A DNA stretch of 64,000 nt from Desulfovibrio sp. UCD-KL4C (GCF_006210265.1 NZ_VCNC01000002.1:62001-126000), one strand, 5' to 3'; numbered from the stretch's first letter, positions 29,016-38,250 are shown. The notes: generated by a model not told the origin, from the sequence alone. A program made the numbers and translations.

Positions 29016-29723
29016 ATGAACAAAATACTTCTTATTGATGATGATCCAGAACTAGGAGAACTTTTAAATACATATCTTGGAGGAGAAGGGTATAGCGTAC
29101 AAACTGAATGTAACGCTACTAACGGTCTAAAGACATTCAATAATGACACTTTTGACTTGATTCTTCTTGATATTATTCTGCCGGACCTCAGTGGACTTAG
29201 CGTACTCGATCTCATTAGATCAAAATCACATATTCCAGTAATAATGCTTACGGGAAAAGGTGATGAGGTGGATAGGGTCGTTGGTTTGGAAATGGGAGCC
29301 GACGATTATATATGTAAACCTTTTCAGCTGCGTGAGCTGCTTGCTAGAATGCGTGCAGCGTTACGCAGATGTGCAATGGTTTCCGAAGATTCAACTCAGT
29401 CTGTTAGAACTAGTAGAGGAACGATAAAAGTCGGCGGAATAGAAGTTAATCTTGATTCTCAATCAATTCTTGTAGAAGGGGAAGAGACTCATTTCACTGC
29501 TGCTGAATTTAGTATTATTGAACACTTGGCTGTGAATTGTGGGAAATTAGTAGAGCGTGATGACCTTATGGAAATTGCCTTAGGTCGTACTGTGGATTTT
29601 GACGACTATGTGCTGAATGTTCATATGAGTAATTTACGGCGTAAAATAGGCGAGTCCGTAAGTATTAAGACAATTCGTGGTCGCGGATATATGATGACAG
29701 CAAAAAATATGGCTGGCGCATGA
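29016..29723 (+). CDS. OmpR-family response regulator
   Basis: 235 aa. Receiver domain with acidic pocket DDD at 8-10, the phosphorylated Asp52 in LILLDIILPDLSG, Thr in MLTGKG and Lys in CKPFQ. The C-terminal winged helix (VEGEETHFTAAEFSIIEHLAV through HMSNLRRKIGE, then IRGRGYMMT) is OmpR/PhoB-like. First gene of a four-gene operon, and its stop overlaps the receptor gene. Partner kinase is probably the last gene of the same operon. AGGAG ribosome binding site. Confidence 0.93.
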   Translation: MNKILLIDDDPELGELLNTYLGGEGYSVQTECNATNGLKTFNNDTFDLILLDIILPDLSGLSVLDLIRSKSHIPVIMLTGKGDEVDRVVGLEMGADDYICKPFQLRELLARMRAALRRCAMVSEDSTQSVRTSRGTIKVGGIEVNLDSQSILVEGEETHFTAAEFSIIEHLAVNCGKLVERDDLMEIALGRTVDFDDYVLNVHMSNLRRKIGESVSIKTIRGRGYMMTAKNMAGA

Positions 29724-31654
29724 TTTTTTCAAAGCAATTTTTTTTTAGTGTTTTCTTTTTCACCTTGATTCTAAACGGGGTGGTTACGCCGTGTTTAGCC
29801 CAGGAAAAAGAAACAAATAATCCGCAGCTTGAAAAACTTGAGCTTGAAGACCTGCTTGATGTTGAAGTTGTTTCTACGACACGGCGGAAGCAATCATTAG
29901 AAAATATTGCCGGTTCTTACACAATCCTTACTGCTGAAGATATTAAAGCCAGCGGGGCGCTGTCTATTCCTGAAGCTCTTAAAGTTGTTCCAGGAGTCCT
30001 TGTAACACGTATGGACACAGATAAATGGTCTATCGGTATCCGCGGCTTTAATGGTATTTTTAATAGCAAACAGCTTATACTTATAGATAATCGCCCTATA
30101 ACCTCTCCTTATTATTCAGAAGTTATCTGGTCAAATCAAGATCTTCCAATCGAACTTGTCAAACGAATTGAAGTTGTCCGGGGACCATGGACTAGTCTCT
30201 GGGGGGCAGAATCTTTTAACGGCGTAATAAACATTATTACAAAATCTGCGAAAGAATTACAGGGAACTCAAAGCGTTTCAGTTGTAGGTAATGACATAGG
30301 TTCACAAATGATTCGTCAAGGCGGAAAACTCTCAGAGGATGGTTACTTTATGGTCTATGCTAAAGGTAGCTATGAACCAGGAAAATATTATACCGTCCGA
30401 GGAGAAAAGCATAAAGGTTCCAAAGATTTAGTTCAGGGAACTACTGGTTTCAGAGCAGATTGGCAGAATGTTTTTACTGATCAATTTACAATTCAGGGTG
30501 ATATTTCAACTTCAAGTATTACAGAGCAGTCTCCTCCAGGGAATCCTTTTTCTGCAGATAAAGAGAAAAAAGGTTATGGCGGTTATGTTCAGTTCACATG
30601 GGACAGAGCAACCGGTTTAAATTCAGGCATGCAGCTCAGAACCTCGTATTCAAGGTCTCAGGCAACTTTTGATGACCTTGAAGGCGTATCAAATACTATT
30701 GATACTGAATATATTTATTCAACTGATCAGATTGGAATGCATCTTTTTACCTTTGGCGTTGGAGGACGGTACTTTTGGGATGCATTTGAACAGGGGCGTC
30801 ATGTACGGGTTCGTAATGAAAAATTCAGCCGTCTGGACTTCAGTTCTTTTGCTCAAGACAAAATGACTCTCATCGAGGATAGTCTATTTCTGACGATCGG
30901 TCTTAAGATGGATTATTCAGAAGATGGAAATCTAGAGCCTCAATCTACCGCACGACTTCTTTATACCGCAGATGAGGATGAATACTGGATAGCCTTTTCT
31001 AAAGCAACAAGAGTTCCTAGCAATTGGGCCCATGAAGGTAGGTATGAAGTTAACTATAATGGGAACAAGTATGAAATTGATGCCTCAGGAAATCTTGATT
31101 CAGAAGAACTTACTTCAGTAGAGGCAGGGTATCGTAGAATCTTCAATGATGATTTAAAACTTGATCTTTCTTTATATTTTAATAGTTATGATAAGCTGAT
31201 AACACTAAATTATGATGCCGATACTCGTATTGCCACACCTGTAAGTGCTCTATGCGGATTGACTTATGGCACTGAAGTTGCCCTTGACTGGAAAGCTTTA
31301 CCACGGCTGACACTTCGTCCTTCTGTGAGTTTGTCAAATCAGGATTTCTCAAGTGCAACTTTGAATAATATTGGATTTTCACCTCCGCTTAACTGCCCAG
31401 TATACAATCTAAAAATACAAGCGTTAATTAATTTAGCGGAAAAATGGGATCTTGATCTTTTTGGTTCATATCTGAATACGGTGGATAACAAAGATCTTTC
31501 TACCGGATTTGGAGTAGATGCTCGTCTTGCATGGCATCCTGCTGATAATCTTTCGCTTGAACTTATTGGTTCAAGTCTTCTTAGTCAAATTAATGAAGGT
31601 GACTTCGAGGCAACCGAACCTTCCTGTTCTTTGAGGGTCATATGGGACTTCTAG
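29720..31654 (+). CDS. TonB-dependent outer membrane receptor
   Basis: 644 aa. Signal peptide ending CLAQ, then a short N-terminal stretch with LEDLLDVEVVSTTRRKQ, the TonB-box-like region common to a subgroup of receptors. Plug domain about 60-170 (SIPEALKVVPGVLVTRM, RIEVVRGPWTSLWGAESFNGVINIITK), then the 22-strand barrel ending with an aromatic residue (LRVIWDF). The match to colicin/cobalamin-type receptors is general; the ligand is unknown. Its setting between a response regulator and YfiR/kinase genes is unusual and suggests a sensory role. Confidence 0.9.
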   Translation: MIFSKQFFFSVFFFTLILNGVVTPCLAQEKETNNPQLEKLELEDLLDVEVVSTTRRKQSLENIAGSYTILTAEDIKASGALSIPEALKVVPGVLVTRMDTDKWSIGIRGFNGIFNSKQLILIDNRPITSPYYSEVIWSNQDLPIELVKRIEVVRGPWTSLWGAESFNGVINIITKSAKELQGTQSVSVVGNDIGSQMIRQGGKLSEDGYFMVYAKGSYEPGKYYTVRGEKHKGSKDLVQGTTGFRADWQNVFTDQFTIQGDISTSSITEQSPPGNPFSADKEKKGYGGYVQFTWDRATGLNSGMQLRTSYSRSQATFDDLEGVSNTIDTEYIYSTDQIGMHLFTFGVGGRYFWDAFEQGRHVRVRNEKFSRLDFSSFAQDKMTLIEDSLFLTIGLKMDYSEDGNLEPQSTARLLYTADEDEYWIAFSKATRVPSNWAHEGRYEVNYNGNKYEIDASGNLDSEELTSVEAGYRRIFNDDLKLDLSLYFNSYDKLITLNYDADTRIATPVSALCGLTYGTEVALDWKALPRLTLRPSVSLSNQDFSSATLNNIGFSPPLNCPVYNLKIQALINLAEKWDLDLFGSYLNTVDNKDLSTGFGVDARLAWHPADNLSLELIGSSLLSQINEGDFEATEPSCSLRVIWDF

Positions 31655-32178
31655 GAAGGTGCAAAGTTTTAGCGGTTGTTATTGCCGTTTTTATTTTTTT
31701 TCATTCCTCGCTGGTTATTGCTGCGGATACTAAAATTACGGCTACTAAAGCACAGTTGCGTGCTTTATTTATTAAAAAAATACCTAAATATGTGCTTTGG
31801 CCTGAACAGAGTAACGTTAAAAAGAACGTGGAATATACAGTAGCAGCTATTGATAAAGAAGAATTGGCTCCATATTTTAGCAAGCTAGGGCCTTATAAAT
31901 TAGTACGGTGGCCTACTGACTCTTGCCATGTCCTTTTTATTGATAGCTTAAATCCTCGTGTAATTGCCGCAATTATTAAACAAGTACAAAATAAGCCTAT
32001 CCTGACAATTGGACAGAACTCTGATTTCCTGCGTATGGGAGGAATTATCAACCTTGTAGAGTCCGGTTCAAGAATGAAATTGCAAGTTAATATTTGCGCT
32101 GCCCACAAAGCAGGACTGTCTATCAGCTCAAAATTGCTTAAACTTTCTGAAATATTTTGCGGAGATCATTTGAAATGA
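31642..32178 (+). CDS. YfiR-like periplasmic protein (DUF4154)
   Basis: 178 aa. Signal peptide (CKVLAVVIAVFIFFHSSLVIAAD), then the YfiR fold: LFIKKIPKYVLWPEQ, CHVLFIDSL, PILTIGQNSDFLRMGGIINLVE, and a C-terminal AGLSISSKLLKLSEI. In Pseudomonas YfiR is a redox-sensitive periplasmic repressor of a membrane diguanylate cyclase. Here the partner is a CHASE8-type kinase encoded next. It overlaps the receptor gene by 13 bp and the kinase gene by 4 bp. Confidence 0.88.
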   Translation: MGLLGRCKVLAVVIAVFIFFHSSLVIAADTKITATKAQLRALFIKKIPKYVLWPEQSNVKKNVEYTVAAIDKEELAPYFSKLGPYKLVRWPTDSCHVLFIDSLNPRVIAAIIKQVQNKPILTIGQNSDFLRMGGIINLVESGSRMKLQVNICAAHKAGLSISSKLLKLSEIFCGDHLK

Positions 32179-33677
32179 CCGTTTTCCAAAGCAGCCTAGG
32201 GCGCAAAATAGGAGCGGCAATTCTTGGGACAACTATTTTCGCTATTATTTTATCAATGGCTCTTACTATTGCATCATTTGTTCACTCGTACAGAATGAAT
32301 ACTATTCAGAAAGCTAATGGTCTGGCGCAAATAATGGCGACTTCCACTATTTCAGCATTAGATTTTAATGACAAAGAGTCAGCCTTAGAAGTTTTAAATT
32401 CACTTTCATTAATTCCAAATGTTGCTGGAGCTACAATATTTACTACTACTGGTGAAGTCTTCGTCTCTTGCGGTAGCAAAGCATCAGTCTTTTCCAAGTT
32501 TAAAAGAGAACCATACGTTAATTTAAATTCATTCTCTGTAATTCAGCCAATTCAGTCCGGAGATGAGTTATTAGGATACCTGACACTTGAAGGAACATTT
32601 TCTGACCAAGGTGATCTACTATATCATGTTGCGGCTACTTCTGCGTTGATACTTATCATCGTCCTAGGGATAGGAATTATTGCTGCGAATTATTTTAGGA
32701 AAAAAATTACGCATCCTATCTGGCAGTTAACCGATACAGTTCGTGATATTTCAACGCGGAAAGATTATTCTAAGAGAGTTGCATACAAAAGTCAGGATGA
32801 GATAGGGTATCTCGTCTCCGAATTCAATTCAATGCTCGGCAAAATTGAACTACGTGATTCGTGGCTTAACAGCCATCGTGAAATGCTTGAAACGATAGTT
32901 TCTCAACGTACTAAGGAACTTCGCGCTAAGCAAAAACAATTAAGTGAAAAAAATTCTCAACTTGTTAAACAAATTCATGAAAGGCGCACTGCAGAAATGA
33001 TTCGCGAAGAAGTTGAACGTATAAATCGTCATGACTTAAAGTCTTCTCTTAATCTTGTTATTGGTTACCCTGAATTGCTTCTTAATAAAGGTAACCTTAC
33101 TCCAGAACAATCAAAATATATTAAACGAATAGCCGCCGCTGGATATCGTATGCTCGATATGATTCAATTTCATCTTGATATCTTTAAGATGGAGCAGGGA
33201 ATCTATTCATTAAGGACAATGTCTGTTGATATCGTAGAATTACTTTGTTCGCTGGAAGAAGAAATGTCCTTATTGTTGACTCAGGAAGAAGTTTCGCTTT
33301 CTATAATACTGAATGGTAATGAGATAAATGGAACTGAAGAAATTACGATAAAAGGCGAAATGGTTCTGTTGCGAACTATGTTTAGAAATTTAATAAAAAA
33401 TTCGATTGAAGGATCTGTTAAAGGTGATGTTGTCTCTATTATAATAGAAAAAGGAACGTACACAGTTGTTAGCATAAAAAATAGTCTTCCGGTTCCAGAA
33501 GAAATACGTAATAGATTTTTCAACAAATATGTTTCTGTAGGTAAAGAGGATGGAACAGGTCTTGGCACTTATTCTGCCCAGCTAATTGCTAAAACTCATA
33601 ACGCTGAAATAACGATGGAAACATCGAATGAAACAGGGACAGTTGTTTCAGCTAAATTTGAAGCAGATATTTCATAG
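32175..33677 (+). CDS. Membrane sensor histidine kinase (CHASE8-HAMP)
   Basis: About 500 aa. Two membrane helices (about 12-35 and 155-178) flank a periplasmic CHASE8-like sensor (ANGLAQIMATSTISALDFNDKE). HAMP follows, then a coiled coil. The phospho-acceptor region is atypical, RINRHDLKSSLNLVIGYPELLL, with the His in HDLKSSL. The ATPase domain has LIKNSIEGS and EDGTGLGTYSAQ. The Met at 32175 overlaps the yfiR-like stop (ATGA) and follows GGAG. CHASE8 kinases and cyclases are the usual partners of YfiR proteins, so periplasmic control by the preceding gene is likely. Confidence 0.9.
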   Translation: MTVFQSSLGRKIGAAILGTTIFAIILSMALTIASFVHSYRMNTIQKANGLAQIMATSTISALDFNDKESALEVLNSLSLIPNVAGATIFTTTGEVFVSCGSKASVFSKFKREPYVNLNSFSVIQPIQSGDELLGYLTLEGTFSDQGDLLYHVAATSALILIIVLGIGIIAANYFRKKITHPIWQLTDTVRDISTRKDYSKRVAYKSQDEIGYLVSEFNSMLGKIELRDSWLNSHREMLETIVSQRTKELRAKQKQLSEKNSQLVKQIHERRTAEMIREEVERINRHDLKSSLNLVIGYPELLLNKGNLTPEQSKYIKRIAAAGYRMLDMIQFHLDIFKMEQGIYSLRTMSVDIVELLCSLEEEMSLLLTQEEVSLSIILNGNEINGTEEITIKGEMVLLRTMFRNLIKNSIEGSVKGDVVSIIIEKGTYTVVSIKNSLPVPEEIRNRFFNKYVSVGKEDGTGLGTYSAQLIAKTHNAEITMETSNETGTVVSAKFEADIS

Positions 33678-33750
33678 CGTTATCAGTATTTATATCTTTT
33701 AAGAAAAATAGCCCAGCTATTAAACATTAAATACCTTTCTGTCTTAAAAA

Positions 33751-33800
33751 AAGATACCCCAGTCTGATTTCTCAGACTGGGGTATCTTCTTGTTTTTTAT
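33751..33800 (+). terminator. Strong terminator of the sensory TonB-receptor operon
   Basis: 17-bp perfect stem (AAGATACCCCAGTCTGA and its complement) with loop TTTC, then TCTTGTTTTTT. Confidence 0.92.
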
Positions 33801-34300
33801 TATATATTTCCTGTTTTAAGTTGTTTTAGTCTTTTTTTTAGGAATTTGAGTATATTTTCACAAGTAAATTGCATTTAAAAAAAAGTACTAAATGACTTTC
33901 GTACTATTTTCACTCGTATTAAATAATATTTATTCTTTTATGTTAGTTGTTTGTGGAATAATTGTGATATTTTTAACTAAGTTTGGCATGTTCATTGCTT
34001 GTACTTGCTGAATGAGTGATCAATTACAAAGGTGTTAATTTTATACATATTTTGTGTATTGACACAATGTAAATTGTATGAAGATCCAATTATTCCGACT
34101 TGAATACATCTTTTCAATTTAAAAAAGATGTGTTCTAAGTGAAAAAAGACTGATTGATTGACCAATCTGTATTTGCTCCATCTTGCATCATTAATCTTAA
34201 GGAGGATGACGCTGCATCTGAAGCATAACTTTGTTTACTGTAATTAGTTTCAGGCCATTGTGCCTTAACCGTCAATTTTTCAAAATCAAGGATTGGTTCG
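33801..34300. other. Upstream region of the Rnf operon
   Basis: 500 bp, very AT-rich, no protein gene seen. It holds a TTGACA at about 34059 next to the small dyad ACAAT-N4-ATTGT, a 9-bp inverted repeat ACATCTTTT-N8-AAAAGATGT (34106-34131), and AAGGAGG at 34199-34205 that precedes only a 13-codon frame. Regulatory sites for rnf probably lie here. Confidence 0.4.
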
Positions 34301-34777
34301 TTGAAAAACAGATATACTCCTTTAACTTTAATCGTCGCTGTCTTAGTAATTGCGGCAGCATCTGGATTTCTTTTCGCTCCGCCAGTGGAGGAAAGTCCGG
34401 TTCGTGTTGTTATGGATAATAGTGGCGGAAGAGTTATTTTTTCCCACGCTAAGCATGTTGAAGATTTAGGTTATGATTGTGCTGATTGTCATCATGACAA
34501 TATCGGTCAAGATAAACCTTTAGCTTGTGTTACATGTCATCCCGTTGCGTTTGATAAAAAGTTCCGAAGTGAACATCAAAAGAATTTTCCTGACAAAAAA
34601 GCATGCTTGCGTTGTCATGATGAAGTTCCGACAGGTCCTCTAGCAAAAGAAGACAGGCCGGATACTGAGAATATTCCTTTGTTGTCAGATGCTTTTCATC
34701 AGCAGTGTATGGGATGCCATGAACAAGACGGTGGTCCTTATGGTGCCGATTCCTGCTACAAATGCCACGCGAGGTAG
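34301..34777 (+). CDS. Rnf-associated multiheme cytochrome c (five heme motifs)
   Basis: 158 aa. N-terminal signal or anchor (TPLTLIVAVLVIAAASGFLFAPP), then a cytochrome c3/c7-like chain with FSHAKH and five CxxCH motifs: CADCH, CVTCH, CLRCH, CMGCH, CYKCH. It starts at a TTG with AAGGA nine bases upstream and ends 5 nt before rnfC. In Desulfovibrio species such cytochromes are found with rnf and are thought to pass electrons between the periplasmic cytochrome pool and the Rnf complex. The heme count here is from the motifs only. Confidence 0.9.
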   Translation: MKNRYTPLTLIVAVLVIAAASGFLFAPPVEESPVRVVMDNSGGRVIFSHAKHVEDLGYDCADCHHDNIGQDKPLACVTCHPVAFDKKFRSEHQKNFPDKKACLRCHDEVPTGPLAKEDRPDTENIPLLSDAFHQQCMGCHEQDGGPYGADSCYKCHAR

Positions 34778-34782
34778 GTTAG

Positions 34783-35922
34783 ATGCTTAAGATTCACTAT
34801 TCACTCGAATCCGATGTCCAAAATATAATACACGATATTACCGTACCGTCTGAAATTAATATTCAGGTGCGTAATCTTGTCCTGAAAGCCAAAAAAGGAC
34901 AGAGCGTTGCCCGTGGCGATATGATTGCTGAACATCCGTCAAAGTTTGGCGGTGCATATCATACTTCTGTTTCCGGCAAGGCTACAAAAGTCAATTACCA
35001 TCACCTCACTATAAAGTGTGATCACGAACAGAATTCAGCTGAACCTGTTGATGTTAAATCTATGGGGCCAGGTAAGGATTTGCTGCGCACGTTGCAGGAG
35101 CTTGGTATTGATGTCGCCCCTCTTAGTTCACGGTGCGATCAGCTGGTTATTAACGGGTTAAATCCTGAGCCGGGCATTTTTGTAGCTGAACTGCTGCTTG
35201 AATGTGAAAATGATATTCTTGAAGCCGGATTGAATATTGTTAAGTCGTTTATTCATCCAGTGCATACAAAACTTGCAGTGGCTAAAAAAACTTCAGTGAC
35301 CCTTTCCGGAACAGAATCTGTTTTTATTAAACCTAAGTATCCTAACTCGCTTAATTCTCTTGTTATTAAAGCTGTCACCGGAAAAGAAACCTGTGATGAC
35401 ACTAAGATTATGAGCATCATGGATATCTATAATATTGGGCTTGTTGCGACGTCCGGTTTGCCTGTGACTGATACAATTATGACCATCAGTGGACAAAATT
35501 ATCGCGTTCCTTTGGGAACACCTATTCGTCATTTACTTAATGAATTGGATATGACTGTTAAATCCGGTGACAAAGTCGTTCTCGGTGGACCTTTCCGCGG
35601 AGAGGCTGTTTATAGTCTAGATGAAGGCGTGAAGAAAGACGATCATGGATTGTTTATTATTTCCGTTGGTCAATTTCCTGCAGTAGAAGATGTAACCTGT
35701 ATCAACTGCGGCGAATGCGTACTTAGTTGTCCGGCGAGAATCCTCCCTAATATGATCAGCCGTTATGCGGAATATGAAAGATTTGAAATGGCTGAGAAGT
35801 ATGACTTGCACAGCTGTTTTGAATGCGGTTTATGTTCCTTTAACTGTACGGTCAGACGACCTATTTTGCAGTATATACGCTTTGCCAAAGATCAGCTCAG
35901 GATCAGCGGTAATGCTGAATAG
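34783..35922 (+). CDS. rnfC: Rnf complex subunit RnfC
   Basis: 379 aa, shorter than many RnfC. Membrane-peripheral subunit with the NADH/flavin-binding-like fold and two [4Fe-4S] sites: CINCGECVLSCP and CFECGLCSFNC. The N-terminus contains RnfC barrel-sandwich sequence (GQSVARGDMIAEHP). The conserved glycine-rich NADH/FMN loop of longer RnfC proteins (GVGGAGFPTHVK-like) is not evident, so the flavin site may be altered. The RnfB fusion downstream could supply an alternative flavin module. Rnf couples ferredoxin oxidation to ion pumping. Confidence 0.9.
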   Translation: MLKIHYSLESDVQNIIHDITVPSEINIQVRNLVLKAKKGQSVARGDMIAEHPSKFGGAYHTSVSGKATKVNYHHLTIKCDHEQNSAEPVDVKSMGPGKDLLRTLQELGIDVAPLSSRCDQLVINGLNPEPGIFVAELLLECENDILEAGLNIVKSFIHPVHTKLAVAKKTSVTLSGTESVFIKPKYPNSLNSLVIKAVTGKETCDDTKIMSIMDIYNIGLVATSGLPVTDTIMTISGQNYRVPLGTPIRHLLNELDMTVKSGDKVVLGGPFRGEAVYSLDEGVKKDDHGLFIISVGQFPAVEDVTCINCGECVLSCPARILPNMISRYAEYERFEMAEKYDLHSCFECGLCSFNCTVRRPILQYIRFAKDQLRISGNAE

Positions 35923-35992
35923 TTTTAAAGTCATGGTACAAGTCACCGGATTTGCCGGTAAAATATACAAGTTTAGATTCAAGGGTTAAAAT

Positions 35993-36964
35993 ATGACTCC
36001 ACCAGTAATTAAAGCAATGTCGGACATTGCAGTCAGGCTCACGGTTTCGCCTGCTCCTCACTGGCGCAGCAGACGTACTTTGACGAAGATGATGCAGTAT
36101 CATCTTCTAGCTCTGCTGCCGGCAATGGTCATGGCTTTCAATATGTTCGGGCTGTCCGCACTTTCAACCATAGGTCTTGCCGGATCTGTGGCAATATTGA
36201 CTGAAGCTCTCTGCCTCAAAATGCAAGGGCGTGATATTAACGTAGATAATTTCACAGCATTATATGAAGGCATCCTTTTTGCCTTTCTTCTTCCGGCAAC
36301 CGCTCCATGGTGGGTTGTCTGTTTTGGAGCTGCTTTTACAATTGTAATGGGACGCACCGTATTTGGCGGATTCGGAACCAATCCGATCTGTGCACCACTG
36401 GTCGCCTGGGCATTCTGTCGTTTGTCATGGCCTGCCGCCATCGATATCGATATGAATCTTTCTCATTTCGCGATCAATGCCCCTTTGGATCAACTTAAGT
36501 TCTTCGGCTTAGAAAGCCTTGATCAGTTTAATTATACTGACCTTTTCCTCGGACATCAGCTTGGTGGTCTTGGATCTTCACAGATAATTGCACTGCTTGC
36601 AGGTGGAATTTTCCTTATTGCAACCGGATGGGTGAGGGTTTTCATTCCTGCCGCCTTCCTGATCGGTGTAACTGTAACATCCGGTGTTTTCTGGATGATT
36701 GATCCTGAAGTCTACGCCAATCCTTTGTTTCATTTACTGACAGGCTCAGTGATGTTCGGAGCTTTCTTTTTGGCTCCTGATGTTTCTTCCAGTCCTGTAG
36801 GCAAAATTCCGCAGCTCCTATTCGGCCTAATTGCCGGAGCCATGGTTATAGTTATTCGGGTCTACGGCGTTTATCCTGACGGTGTGCCTTTTGCCATAAT
36901 GGTGGCAAATCTGCTTACACCATTGCTTGACAGGGTACGTCCGAAACCATTTGGAGGCAGATAA
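35993..36964 (+). CDS. rnfD: Rnf complex subunit RnfD
   Basis: 323 aa polytopic membrane protein of the NqrB/RnfD family, with about eight to ten hydrophobic helices. Family sequences: ALLPAMVMAFNMFG, VVCFGAAFTIVMGRTVFGGFGTNPICAPLVAWAF, and LTGSVMFGAFFLAPDVSSSPVG. The region expected to hold the covalently bound FMN threonine reads AINAPLDQLKF, without a clear Thr. It begins 70 bp after rnfC. Confidence 0.92.
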   Translation: MTPPVIKAMSDIAVRLTVSPAPHWRSRRTLTKMMQYHLLALLPAMVMAFNMFGLSALSTIGLAGSVAILTEALCLKMQGRDINVDNFTALYEGILFAFLLPATAPWWVVCFGAAFTIVMGRTVFGGFGTNPICAPLVAWAFCRLSWPAAIDIDMNLSHFAINAPLDQLKFFGLESLDQFNYTDLFLGHQLGGLGSSQIIALLAGGIFLIATGWVRVFIPAAFLIGVTVTSGVFWMIDPEVYANPLFHLLTGSVMFGAFFLAPDVSSSPVGKIPQLLFGLIAGAMVIVIRVYGVYPDGVPFAIMVANLLTPLLDRVRPKPFGGR

Positions 36965-36967
36965 ATC

Positions 36968-37537
36968 ATGCGTGAAATACTTTATATGCTTGTGGTCCTT
37001 TCTGTTATCTGTGCTTCTTCCGGAGCTCTGCTTGTTAATTTGAAGCAGGCTACCAAAGGGCAGATTGAGCAGCAGGTTCTCACTTATGTACAGGGGCCGG
37101 CACTTCTTTCTGTTCTTGAAAACAGGGACAATGACCCTATTACGGAACGTGTAAAGGTTAAGGATGTGACTGTGTTTCCGGCAATTAAAGACGGTAAACT
37201 TGTCGGTGTTGCCATTGAAACTTTCGCTCCGGGGTATTCCGGCAACATCGGAGTTATGGTTGGATTCGATGTGCAAAAGGATGAACTCCTCGGTATCGGT
37301 ATCACTACTCAGACTGAAACTCCTGGTCTTGGATCGCGTGTTGTGGATCCTGCTTTTACTAGCAAGTTCACAGCTCATGGTCTTGAATCCATGCAGCTGA
37401 CAGCTAAAGGCGGAGATATCGATGGTATTTCAGGTGCAACATATTCTTCTACCGGAACAGTTGATGCTGTCCGTAAGGCCATTGAAGTATATCAGTCTAT
37501 TAAGCCTGAGATCACTCAGATCTGGCAGAAGTCATAA
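36968..37537 (+). CDS. rnfG: Rnf complex subunit RnfG
   Basis: 189 aa. One N-terminal membrane helix, then a periplasmic FMN-binding domain with the covalent FMN attachment motif SGATYSST (Thr) in IDGISGATYSSTGTV, and PGLGSRVVDPAFTSKF. FMN is expected to be attached by ApbE encoded at the end of the operon. GGAGG ribosome binding site overlaps the end of rnfD. Confidence 0.93.
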   Translation: MREILYMLVVLSVICASSGALLVNLKQATKGQIEQQVLTYVQGPALLSVLENRDNDPITERVKVKDVTVFPAIKDGKLVGVAIETFAPGYSGNIGVMVGFDVQKDELLGIGITTQTETPGLGSRVVDPAFTSKFTAHGLESMQLTAKGGDIDGISGATYSSTGTVDAVRKAIEVYQSIKPEITQIWQKS

Positions 37538-37546
37538 GGAGATTCC

Positions 37547-38242
37547 ATGAGCCGTATAGTCAAAGAATTTGTAAAGGGACTTTGGGCGGAACTGCCTCCT
37601 TTCAGAGTGCTTTTAGGGTTGTGTCCTACACTTGCCGTTACTTCCACAGCGGAAAACGGTTTAGGTATGGGGATAGCAGTTCTATCAGTTTTGACATTGT
37701 CCAATATGATCATTTCATGTCTTAGAAAAATAATTCCAGCGAAAGTACGTATCGCCTGTTTTATTGTAATTGCAGCGTCATTAGTTGTTGCTGTTGAATT
37801 GCTTATGCAGGCTTATGTCTATCCGCTTTACCTTAAACTTGGTATTTTTGTACCTCTTATTGTTGTTAACTGTCTTATTTTGGGACGTGCTGAAGCTTTT
37901 GCTTCCAAAAACGGAGTCGTTTTATCTATTGCGGATGCTCTCGGCATGGGAATCGGTTTTACCGCTTCTCTGACCTTTTTAGGCGCAATTCGTGAAATAC
38001 TGGGACACGGAACAATCTTCGGAAATCATATCATGTGGAGTTCTTTCCATCCTGCCGAATTGATGGGAAAAGCGCCTGGCGCATTTATCGGGTTGGGAAT
38101 AATTCTGGCTTCCATGAATGCTCTCAACAGATATCTGAGTCGTAGAAAAGGTGAAACTCCACCAGATGTTATGAATTCCGGTTGTGCTTCATGCGGAGCT
38201 TGCGGCGCATGCGGCGACATTAAAGACCTAAACTCCAAATAA
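37547..38242 (+). CDS. rnfE: Rnf complex subunit RnfE with cysteine-rich tail
   Basis: 231 aa, six-helix membrane subunit of the RnfA/RnfE/NqrD/NqrE family. Typical motifs: LGLCPTLAVT, PLIVVNCLILGRAEAFASKN, and SLTFLGAIREILGHG. In this family half-channel cysteines hold a membrane-embedded FeS centre (Cys in GLCPTLA and VNCLILG). The last 22 residues carry an unusual additional CxxCxxCxxC cluster (GCASCGACGACGD), on the side expected to be cytoplasmic. AAGGAG ribosome binding site. Confidence 0.93.
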   Translation: MSRIVKEFVKGLWAELPPFRVLLGLCPTLAVTSTAENGLGMGIAVLSVLTLSNMIISCLRKIIPAKVRIACFIVIAASLVVAVELLMQAYVYPLYLKLGIFVPLIVVNCLILGRAEAFASKNGVVLSIADALGMGIGFTASLTFLGAIREILGHGTIFGNHIMWSSFHPAELMGKAPGAFIGLGIILASMNALNRYLSRRKGETPPDVMNSGCASCGACGACGDIKDLNSK

Positions 38243-38250
38243 GATAAAGG

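Noticed and set aside
34206-34247. 13-codon frame after AAGGAGG upstream of the Rnf cytochrome
   Set aside because: The Shine-Dalgarno directly touches the ATG, leaving no spacing, and the peptide shows no leader-like feature.
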